A stretch of 64,000 nt of DNA from assembly GCA_902702965.1 (NCBI GenBank), contig CACRXP010001363.1:15935-79934 (forward strand). Reading direction: 5' to 3'. Origin of the DNA: Spirometra erinaceieuropaei. Taxonomy: Eukaryota > Platyhelminthes > Cestoda > Diphyllobothriidea > Diphyllobothriidae. A program made the translations under genes and the position numbers. Below, one piece after another: positions 12,136 to 22,200 of the stretch. The notes beneath the pieces were generated by a model. That model did not search any database, had not been told where the DNA came from, and saw only the letters and a list, made by a program, of their open reading frames with translations. How positions within the stretch are numbered: the stretch's first letter is position 1; every line of letters begins with the position of its first letter.

Positions 12136-13683
12136 CTATTCTATTTCCGGAAGGAAAAAATTATGAGATATGAATCCACATATCTGTGCAGCTTTGGCAG
12201 AGATTATATCTGCATGAGGTGATAAAGCAAGCTTATCTGTATAAGTTAGACCTAGGTCCTTTATGGTGAGGCATTCTGAGAGTGGGTTATTCTGAAAAGT
12301 TATGGGGCCAGGAAGTTTGGCAGGACCAAAAGATATGAAACTACACTTGGATGATGAAAACTCCATCTGCCACGTTGAACCCCATCTGCTTAAGCGTAGT
12401 AAATCGGCATTAATTTTTTTCAACACAAGCGTTTGCGGTGTGTTTAGAATATGAGTAAACGCACTTGAGGTCATCGGCACAAGTAAAAGTTTGCGAATTT
12501 GTGAGTTCAGTGGAAATATCATTGATGTAAAAAAGGAAGAGTAGCGGACCCAGAACCGTGCCTTGAAGTACGCCACTCGTGATCGAGTGAGGTGTCGAGT
12601 AGCTATTACCGACCATGACTTTCTGATATCGGTTGGACAGATAGGACCTGATAAAGTCGAGTAGAGGTGGCCGGATGCCGAGAGCTTCCAATTTTACTAA
12701 AAGACGTCTATGGGGCACCTTGTCAAAGGCTTTGTTAAGATCAAAGTAGATAACTACCACTGACTGCCGCTCATTACGAAAAGAAGTGAGTAGATTAAGA
12801 AATGCCCAGTGACAAGATTTACAGGATCGTTCGGGTAAAAATCCATGCTGACTAGAGCTCAGAAGCCGATTAGCTAGACAGAAGTCAAGAATTTCATTGA
12901 AAATAATCCTTTCAAGAAGCTTTGCTAGAGACGGCGTTTTGTGCACGCCCCGATAGTTATTGACATCGGACCGAGATCCAGACTCGAAGACGGGAATGAT
13001 AATTGACGTTTTCCATGTTTCAGGAAAGAATCCTTTTGAAATATAAACCGAGAATAAATGACTAAGCAATATGGGAAGACTGGATGCTTGTTTAATATTC
13101 GAGTTTGGAATCCCGTCAGTTCCTGAACGGTGTGAGTTTTCAAACGACTTTTGCGATTCTTACTGAGATCTGAGGAGACATCGATTGTACTCAGTGTCTT
13201 ATCTGAAAGTGAGCGAATGAAAGGGACCAGTTCGGACTCAGTATGAAGGTGTTTTGCAAAGAAAGCACTAAACAACTCCGCCTTCTCAGTGTCATCGATG
13301 AGGAAGACATTGATATCATTTAGCATGGGTGGAAGTTCTTGACCACGCTTAGAGGAGGATCGATGACGGAAGATGTTGGCGACGGATTTGCCAGGGTTCG
13401 AATCACTGAGGGCAAGTGATTCTCTTTGCCCCTCGCGCGCTTGGCGCATCCATGAGGCCAGTTTGAAAATCTCTGTGATTCTCAGATGAACCGATAAGGA
13501 ACTAATGGATAGGTCACGCAGCTGCAGTCTCAGCTTTTTTAGTCTGTTGGGAAGAAAATGTGGAACGAGGGGCTCTGAAGCATTAGGCTTAAGATATCTA
13601 CGCGGCAAAAACTCTAGGATGTTTTTGGAAGCATTGGACATGAAATTCGCCTTCAGGGAAGTAATTAAACCTGCCTTTAACAC
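12136..13683 (-). pseudogene. Reverse transcriptase of CR1/jockey-type LINE, broken
   Basis: Two overlapping minus-strand frames (13683-12925 and 13069-12410) and a third (12576-12136) together spell a non-LTR reverse transcriptase. Visible are LLERIIFNEILDF (fingers), SSQHGFLPERSC, VVVIYFDLNKAFDKVPH (motif A with catalytic D), GVLQGTVLGPLLFLFYIND (motif B) and TFTCADDLKCVYS (motif C). The last should be F/YADD; the first residue is Cys. WQMEFSSSKCSFISFG follows (motif D region). At least two frameshifts separate the parts, so it is not functional. Confidence 0.85.
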
Positions 13684-13690
13684 ATGAATT

Positions 13691-16046
13691 CGTACAACTG
13701 TAAGTCCATAATTTTCTGGTGTTCAATATCCTGCCAGCACCAACCTCACCAAACCCTCTCTAACCCCGCAGAGCTGAGGGGGTTATAAAAAGGCTATGAT
13801 GGAAAAAAACGGCGGTGCTGCGGCGTGATTTTCAGCGTCCCAGCCTCCTATGGTCCCGCTACCACGAGAAAATGGGCTGCGGGAACTTCCCTTTTCACGC
13901 TTTAACTCCCTTTCACGAAATCCGCCTTGTCGTCCAAGGTGTATTTCCTAAGGTATGGTCGCCACAATTGCAGCCACGTCCACATGATACTAAGGTAGAC
14001 AAGGTATGTGTAACCAATGGAAAAAAGGCAATCATATCAATAGGTAGGTCCTCGAACGGTGATCTGCCTTAAGATGCGGTGCCTGATACCGCAGTCGGAA
14101 TTATCCGTCGTCCGACAAGCACCTGCTGTACGCCAGGAAAGTCATGTGGTCGGCAACGAGAGTTCCCACGTCCAAACGCCTGAGGTGGTTGCTATTACCT
14201 TGCAAGCGAGTCGCAGACGACATTATCTGGTGTTCTCTTGACCAGGTCATCCCCATATAGTAGACGCAACCCACTACTTAGGGGGTCCTTCAGTTCCGAT
14301 ATGCAATTACCCAAGAAGTCGTTCAGGGGGTCAGGCTTGCCAACGCCAGAGAATAAGCTGAAAACGAAAACTTGAACATCATTTGGACGACACTACGACC
14401 AAGTATTGATCACAGCAACTGGCCCGATCCCCTAACATCGTCATCATCCCCTCAATGCACAATGCACGTTCATTTCCGGAGTTCTCGCTGCCGGCCGACG
14501 GTGCACCGCATCGAGCCGACCTCGTCCAAGGCCCAAAAGGACGTAGCATCCGCTCTTCAGGGGTCGCTAATTCACGATCGAGGCGTTCGCAATGGCATCC
14601 ACTAGCCCTTGGGTGTTGCTGAATGGTAGGGCCACGTCCGATCAAACGTCTTTTTCGTTACGGACACTGGCAGTTACATAACACGGCAGAAATCTTGCAA
14701 GTCAGCCAGAAAGTATTTGTTTCTAACTGTTTGTGTGCCTATCATCTCTTCAGCGGACACTAGACCCATTGTTCATTAAGACACGTAAAAGCCTCTCCGT
14801 AAGAACTTCCAGACTCCATATAGGTATTTGTCTTTCCGGCGACTGACCTGTCACCACAGACAATGTTGAGGTGACCAAGCACACAGACTCTTCGATGCCA
14901 GCATAGTAAGTCTGCATGCCTAGCTCAATACGCTTGTATATAGTGCTCTAGTGGTATCCATAGTAGTTATGCTTCATATTTACTTCCCAGTCACAGCAAA
15001 AACGACATTAAATGCGCATAACTGAGCATTAACCGCCCAGTCTACTACAACGGACACCATTAGGCTATGAGACCTAACTGGTCTTCAAGAAATTTGAAAG
15101 TTACTATTATGCATATAGATTAATGTAGTCAAGCATAAAAGGCAGCAAAAAGATATTGCTTACGGCTGTAGCGAAAAATAACACGAGTGGGCAATCGGAG
15201 AACGCTCCATGTTTGCCACGAAGCACGTTTAAAAGATAAGTGCCCTCCAAATGGCTCACTTAAGCAAAGTTATTTATTTATTCATCAGTCAAAGAACAAT
15301 TCAAGTAGACTTGGATGGCAATTGCATACGGGATATATTGTTTATTTTAACTTAAAAAGGCTTATTCATGGGGTAAATTATACCCTTTTGCGCGGTATAT
15401 TTCCTCTGGAATGAACACTAAGAATGTGCAAACAAAGCGAGGACCAGGTCTTATCTAATCACATTTTATGAGGGGGCCGTGCTAGCAGGGAAGATTACTT
15501 CAGTTTGCGCCTGCAAATTTTAATTATGCCCGGCAACTTCATGGTACGCATGCATTATAAATTATTACTTCTGCTAATCTTTGTTTGGCAGACCTCACTC
15601 CTCTCTCCTTTCGGGTTTCTGTTAGGCCTTCCACTGCTTAGCTTGGAGAAGATCATCGCGAAAATTTTCACAGCAAACGGGGAATTCTATGGTATCTTTA
15701 CATTTTCGTGACTGAATTTTTATATAGCCTCCATCTGTGTGCACCCCAAATGCCTACCAGTCAGGTCACCATTAGCAACCGTATGACGCTAATTATTTGC
15801 TTCCTTTAGTATTCACTGCGACTGACAAATATCATCTGAAATTCAATATTGTACTGTGGCCCACCTTAATTTCTTTGTAAAGGCCTTTATGTTGTTCGTA
15901 CAGACTTGATATACCTAGAATGCTTTGACTTGGTTCCGAGTTCTTTGCCTATTTTACACTATTTAAATAGTGTATGTAAATTTACGCGCAAACTAATTGG
16001 CAGTTTACCGTAACAGGCACACTGTTCAATGCCATACATCGCTGTT
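13691..16046. other. Anonymous sequence upstream of the LINE
   Basis: I looked for the LINE's missing endonuclease here on the minus strand and did not find it. Frames of up to 88 codons (14379-14645 minus, 13815-14072 plus) have no domain I recognise. The sequence becomes AT-rich after about 15100. Confidence 0.4.
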
Positions 16047-16083
16047 AAGATATCCGGATTTTGTTTCATGAATCGGATATCTT
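16047..16083. repeat. Perfect 10-bp inverted repeat next to the TIR element
   Basis: AAGATATCCG at 16047-16056 is exactly complementary to CGGATATCTT at 16074-16083, with a 17-base loop. It ends seven bases before the left terminus of the TIR element at 16090. Confidence 0.7.
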
Positions 16084-16089
16084 TTTGTT

Positions 16090-17784
16090 CCTAATAGCAT
16101 GTCGATATTGACGCAATATCTCGTCGATATCGACATGTCGAGATAGGTATATCGCCTGGATATCGACTTTGGCCACTTTATCGCCCTGATAGCATTCTAC
16201 TCGCCCAGGGCTAATCCGGTTGCCCGATCGCGGGTTAGTGTTGCGATTGACTGGATTTTTTCAGTAATCCTAACGGACGCTGTCCACACGGGGACAGTAG
16301 GTTGACGCGCATTCTCGGGCGAGTTGAGGGTGTTGTAGCCCGAGGCGATTTAAGTCGCCAGATAGGGGCCCGAATTCCGGGCAAAGTGCGTGCATGCACC
16401 CTGCATGCGTGCGTACGCGCAAAGGACCCCCCAGGCGTGACGTGCGAAATGCTTCCCGGGTGAGCATCGAGAAAAGCTCCTATCCTCGAAGAGATCGAGC
16501 ACTGTCAGCCAGTCAGGTTACTAGCCCTGCCCTAGCCAGCAAGTCAAACGGTCCAGCAAATGTCTAGCCCTGGACGACTAAGTGCTATCAGGGCGATATA
16601 CCCCTGATATCGACATGTCAAGATTGAGCGACGTAGGCTAGAAGAGGTTATTTTACTATGCAAGGCAGATACATATTTAAAGTAGCCCCTTACTTTGAAT
16701 ATAATGCCACCTATTTTGCTTCCACTACCGTTTGCTGCCGACATGTAACTTGTTGGATCATAAATTAGCCGGTGTCGAGGACTTTGAACCCAAAGCCGAA
16801 CCTACATAAACCGTAAAGATAAACGAGCGGTATTTTGCAAATTATTTATCAATTACATTTAGTAAATTAGGAAAGTAACAAACAACAATAGCATCTGCGA
16901 AAGGAACGGTCCACATTCACAAAGTACAGTCACGTGTTGGTTTAAAATAGACGGTCCGGCTACCTATTCCCAAAGTTAGATATATGTAGAACGTGTACGT
17001 ACTTGGTTTACCATTCGCTTTAGAAACTATTTGACTTCCTTGTAGCCGTTTGCCTGCCGCGTCCAGGGGGCTCTCTAGACGTTTAATGAAAGAGGCATCC
17101 AAATTATCGAGGTCCGCATTCTCCCATCTGTTCCATCTTATGTAGAGTTCTGTGTGGAGTAACTTCAGAAGGATATGTAGTAACTCACCAGTAATCAGTT
17201 CGTACAACTTTGAATTGCATAGGGGAACCTTTTTCTTACGGTCCTTGAGGGCGACCTCATCGTCAAACACTGCATAGAATATGCGTTTCACAAAATCGCC
17301 AGTATTCCAACTTTGAAGATGGGCGATAGCTGACGCCTGACCAGCATATCTATAGATATAGTTTTGTGTACATCACGTCCAAGCAGCTTCGGACATTCCT
17401 GTGTCCCTGGGCGTGTGTTCTTTTGGCAACTAGATAGCGTCAGAGTGAATGAGATCGTCTTATCGTTACGCTTGGATGCGGCAGGTATGGTATCTGCGCA
17501 ATATGTTCTCTTGCCGTCTGCCGAGATGTCTGCCTTAACATGAAGTTAGTTAAAATGATCAAAATTAACCAGATCTTTGAACAACAAAAGAAATGCAGTT
17601 GTCAGTTATAAATTTAGGTCAGCAGAGTCACGCCTGCGCACGCCACGGCAGAGTAAATCGTAATGCGCCCCTCGCGTGACGCACACTACGCGCGACAAAA
17701 AAAGGGCGGCTAAGAACGATATGGACGCATATCTCGACAAGCGACTATACAAGTATATCGCGTCGATATCGACATGCTATTAGG
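16090..17784. mobile_element. 1.7 kb terminal-inverted-repeat element, family unknown
   Basis: The left end begins CCTAATAGCATGTCGATAT (16090). The right end, read on the other strand from 17784, begins with the same 19 bases and continues CGACGCGATAT against TGACGCAATAT on the left. The TIR is therefore about 30 bp with 2-3 mismatches. Palindromic TCGATATCGACATG units recur subterminally. An inner inverted pair (about 16170-16220 with 16560-16615, sharing TATCGCCCTGATAGCA and CCAGGGCTA) makes the left 530 bp itself a fold-back. The interior has a minus-strand open frame (16917-17372). I cannot identify a target-site duplication, so the superfamily is open. Confidence 0.6.
16917..17372 (-). 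CDS. Unrecognised 151-residue open frame inside the TIR element
   Basis: Between the stop triplet at 17373-17375 and the stop at 16917-16919 the minus strand is open for 151 codons. There is no early ATG; the frame passes through QASAIAHLQSWNTGDF and KRIFYAVFDDEVALKDRKKK. Composition looks protein-like, with alternating hydrophobic and charged residues and LLHILLKLLHTELYIRW in the middle. A good donor, G|GTGAGT, falls after LYELITG (about 17193), and possible acceptors (TAG, CAG) lie near the start. It could be a single exon (about 17340-17193) of an interrupted gene rather than a full protein. I recognise no transposase signature. It may belong to the element or be a trapped host exon. Confidence 0.3.
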   Translation of the reverse strand, partial: CTQNYIYRYAGQASAIAHLQSWNTGDFVKRIFYAVFDDEVALKDRKKKVPLCNSKLYELITGELLHILLKLLHTELYIRWNRWENADLDNLDASFIKRLESPLDAAGKRLQGSQIVSKANGKPSTYTFYIYLTLGIGSRTVYFKPTRDCTL

Positions 17785-19055
17785 GTCCATCTTTCACAAG
17801 TTGGTCTGCTATATGGCAGGTATAAATATGCATTCCTGCAGCGGGAAGCTTCCGTTATTGGCCTATAACACGTGCCTGGTCGAAGTATGCAGGCAGGTTT
17901 ATGTGGAAATGTTGAGTACCGTCAGTTGGTGCAATCCTCAGACAAACCGTTCGACAAATCTCGTGGTATTTTTAAAGTCAGTAAATCTTGCCGGCTAGCG
18001 TAACATGGATTTGTTATAAATCAGTCATACCTATCTGGACTTTTCCACGGCACCACACCACACAGGTCCCCTTATTTTTGCAATAGCTACTACTCACTAA
18101 GTCTACCCTACTCAAAACCTTATGGTCTTTGGGATACAGAAAATGTTTTGTTGTCATATATGAAGAACTCGGACGCAGTTCAAAATACATTCGCTTAAGC
18201 CTCTCATGTCCGCACAAATCCCACCGATCCACCACCTCTTTCGATTAGGTGACCTGCGCAGGAGCAAGCTTCATAAAATCATCCCGAACAGTGCGCAATC
18301 CTGTAACAGATAACCAAATCAACTTTCAATGACTACATTTGCTTGGTTGCCGCGGATAAAATTCCACTTTCGTATGGTGGTGAGGATGAGCGCCCTTTTA
18401 GTTTATCCGCCCGAGGGACTTCTTACCCACTTTTTAAGTACATCCTTATATGGTGAGAATTATAGGTGGGAAATAAGTCGTCCTTGACAAAAAACGGAAA
18501 AAATAAACCTCAGGAAATCAGAACAGGTCAGCCTCAGACTATGTTAACATCTGCCTATATAGAAAGTTGGGCTGAAATCGATGTATAGTTCTGTTTACGG
18601 ACTTGCAGTCCTACTCATTGCGGTTTATATATAAACAGGCACTATTGATTAGTTTGCCTAGTTTGCACTTTTACCATTTACTTGCATCCCTTCGTCACCC
18701 GATCTCAAAGAAAGTTAGAGGAACCTGGGCAACTATCTAGGACTATGGCTGCTTTTACATAGTTCGGGCCCACTAGAATGACCTAGTATACATGCACAGT
18801 CTTTCGTGACAATAACGGCATGTGTCTTTGGTCAGTAGGTTATTTTTGAAATTAAGACTTGGTTAGGTAAGGCACTTTTAAGTCGAGAATATCATCGTTT
18901 CTACTCCGAGAACAGACAGCACCCGTTATACTCGTATGAGTCTGGACGAAGCACACGTATCATTCGGCTGAGTATTAGTACACCAGGAAATGCCTTGTGC
19001 TTGACGATTACTAGTCATGAACGCTTACCCAAACTTGTTATTTTTTTTTATCTAG
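17785..19055. other. Anonymous sequence upstream of the ENKD1 gene
   Basis: No gene is recognised. This interval should contain the promoter or any upstream non-coding exon of the enkurin-domain gene, but I see no convincing TATA box or initiator. The last 15 bases before 19056 form a strong polypyrimidine/AG acceptor. Confidence 0.4.
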
Positions 19056-19244
19056 AAATGGTTCAACAGGCAAACGCTTCTTTGAAACCAAATCCTCTTA
19101 TGTGCGGAGATGGTCCACCGATTGCGCAGGCTCGTCGAGGCTCAGTCGACTCTCTTTTTAATGCAGACGTCCTCCAATGGCAGAATTATCCCTGTCGCGG
19201 CTCTGTTGACTATGTGAAAGCTATGGCAACTGAAAAGCGAGCAG
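19056..19244 (+). CDS. ENKD1: ENKD1 exon 1 (coding from 19058)
   Basis: The ATG at 19058 follows a strong acceptor (a run of T then ATCTAG, ending at 19055) by only two bases. The exon therefore starts with a splice event just before the start codon. It encodes residues 1-62 plus the first base of codon 63, and ends at the donor GCAG|GTACGC. It includes LKPNPLMCGDGPP, like the conserved N-terminal block of ENKD1. The same frame is open upstream to another ATG at 18995, but that lies across the acceptor. Confidence 0.75.
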
Positions 19245-22200
19245 GTACGCATTGGTTCCATACCATCTTCTGACGTGGCCTTTTCCGTCTACGCCGGTGC
19301 CACGTTTTGTTCTCCAGGTTCGGATCTGTTCATCTGCGTACACTGAATATTTTATCGAACGAGAGACCGTGATGCTTGTAGCAAGAAATAAGAGATATGA
19401 GTTAGCGAAATAAATTAGATCTACTTTTCGAGGGACATGACTTTACGCCCAACGTTCTCCGTTGCATTGCCGCCTTTAGTTCTGGACGATGATAACTAAG
19501 GTGTCAAGACACTGCATAAACTGATTGAAAGTCAAAAAACGAAATACGTCGAAGTTCGCTGATATAATATTCGTTAAACACTCGACAGACTCATTGATTA
19601 CCGCTTGGCCACAATTTTAGGTAAAAGGCAATAGTAAGGGGCGTGTATTCTGTGGTGATGCCTGCACCATAGTGTCTGTTAGAGCTTTCAACTCATGGTC
19701 CGCTTAAGGCCTCAGTGAGCGTCCCCGTAAGGCCGATTTGGACGAGAAATGCCATATGTGAACCATTTAGCGCCAGTTTTGTGAGTTAACTGGGTGGTTG
19801 CGGAGTCTTCCAGCGCCTATGATTGCCTATTCCCGTGGCTTAATGCGCATATGTTCAACCTGCTGAAAACCCTAGTAACGCGACTTTTGGCGCGACGTGT
19901 GTGTGAGGAGTGAAGGCGTGCATTTATGCTTGTGTTGTTACGAAGTGCAACGACCGCTAAAATGCTAACCGGAATATTCCTTTTATTTTCAAAATACCTC
20001 AGTAGGCCCCAAATTCCCTTTAATACATCCGGAGCCGACTATATGCTAAGTTGCGGCTTGTTACAGGGGAGGTAGTAATCCCATCATGTGAACTTAAAAA
20101 AGTTGGCATTGGTTCGCAAAATACTACAGTAGTATAGGTAGCAGGTTACTCACTGAATAAAACGCACGTGTTTTGCGCAAATGTTTCGTACATCACATAT
20201 CTCATTTATGCAGGACCCAATACCAGTTGTAAAACACTAGCGTGCATCTCACTCAGTGACATTATTATTGCAGAATTTCTGTTTTTCCTATCTGATGCGT
20301 GCCAACGAGAAATCCGAAGTCATGGCTAACATTGTGACAAAAACGTCGGAACACCATCCTCATCCTTCCTTTTCGGATTCAATTTCGATACCTATCGACC
20401 AGGCGTTTACATAGTCTAACCCCAACTCTAAACGTTACTCAGACGACAGACCCAATGTGCACTCTTAAACCTAACACTAAAAAACCCGCGGCATCTTAAA
20501 TCTAACCCTGACCCCGCAAAAAGCCAGACAACTTCTAGTGGTATGTGGAAAAGTGTTTCCTGACGCGTCTCTCAAGTAGCCCACAAGTGAGTCTTTCGGG
20601 GTGCCGATGACACACGGTAAATTCTACGGTCACGCGGCTGACCATCCTGTAACTACGTTCGGAGTATGTAGGCGTTTGTTTGGGCCCTCCAAGTCCCCTG
20701 GCCAAGGTTGGATCCCACAGTTTCCGCCACCAACGGGTCACCAATGCACCCCACTGAGACGTTACTCCCGTTCTTGACTTCAAAGTTAGATTATAATTGC
20801 CCCCATTGGCATTTTAGGTAACTCTTCGACCCTCTCTCTTATCTCCCATGTGATTAGTTCTCTTCATCCTCTACTGTTACGACGTGTTGATTAAACAAGC
20901 ACGGTGATGAATGATCGAAAACATGTTTCTACGCTGTTTGACTTCTTTAAATTCCTTAACCTACCGAACTTATCATGTTTGCAACTTAGATGGCTCTGGC
21001 CAACTCAACTTTTCGCCAAACCTGTACGCCCTCACAGTCTGAGGTTTTATTCATCTAGCTGTGTTCTTTTCTTGGTTACTTTCTGGGAAAATTTCAAAAG
21101 AAGCCTCACCTTTAATAGTGTATCCTGGCTCCTGTTCTGTTATCGACACGTTTCAGTCTTGGGAGTGTTATTTTTGGCACCAGTTGGCCTTTAATTTGAA
21201 ACCAGCTCATAGCATCATGTAAGACTCTTGTTATCTCTACGGGAATTTCTTGTTATTCCATCTGTGTCTCCGAGCTTGTAACTGAGAAAAGGGGATTTAA
21301 CTACGATATTCAAACTGACTCTGTGGAATCATAATTGAGCCAGGACATGTGCTTCTGCGCAGGCCCCGATGTCTTGTCCATTACGAACACAGTTAATTAT
21401 AAATGTTTGCAATTTCCGGACTAAATACCGACAACTTGCGTCTTAGGGTCCGCCGAAAACTACAAACTGTGTCCTCACGGCTAATTGCTGATGATAACAA
21501 TATTGGTAGTTAAATCGTTTGCCAAAAGTCCTTCCAAAGGCAAATTTACGTTCTTAAACGATTACTCCCTAAACAGCTGGACGTATCAAAGGATACTTTA
21601 TTATTCATTGCTATTTTCTTTATAGCCAAACCGAAAAATTTCATTCGCGAGAACATCCGACGTCTTCGAGAAAGGCAAACGGCCAATACGCGTCGTACGT
21701 CCTCTGTTCGAGGGGCACACTTACGGGATACCGAACAAGACTTCCAGACAAATGCTCGTATGCACTTACTCCAGCAGTACATTGACAGCATGCCCACCAA
21801 ATCGGGGAATTCAGTCCTCGGAAACTGCGGCGATCGGAAGAACGAGGGCGCTTCTGTGGAGCACAGAGATGCCGGCGTCGAGACAGTGGCCTGCGAACCA
21901 CAAATATTGACTGTGAGTTGGAACGCCCTAACCAGTACCATACGCACTCCTCTGTGAAAATGTCTTTCGAGGGTAACCTATAGTCACATATTTCGTACTA
22001 CGCACTCCCTCAGCCCAGCCAGGACGACGTAGCTGCTACTACCCTTGAGCGACAGCGCGGTAGTTTTGTTGGCCAAATACAGTAAGGAGAGGTCTCTCGG
22101 CACAGTACGAAATTCGGTCTAGTCTCGGGTCTTTCCCTATCTGAGTTAACTGTGGCTAATTAACGATAAATAAACCAGACACGGCCACTACTTCTGCGGT

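Larger units (their letters stand above)
10886..13690 (-). mobile_element. CR1/jockey-type LINE, 5'-truncated copy
   Basis: This is a non-LTR retrotransposon on the minus strand, running from about 13690 (5') to 10886 (3'). It holds an RT-encoding region (13683-12136), a C-terminal region (12113-11586) and a ~700-base 3' untranslated region. The 3' end carries an A-rich tail with TTA repeats (minus strand of ATAATAATAATTTTTATTA at 10890-10908). No endonuclease domain is visible upstream of 13690, so it is 5'-truncated. The clade is tentative. The SLWNSLP-like ending (here FLWNYLPPEIRS) and the RT style suit CR1/jockey relatives. Confidence 0.8.

Noticed and set aside
12925..13683. Treating the CR1-like RT frames as a host gene
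   Set aside because: RT motifs A-C, frameshifts and a recurring 3' end block show a LINE copy.
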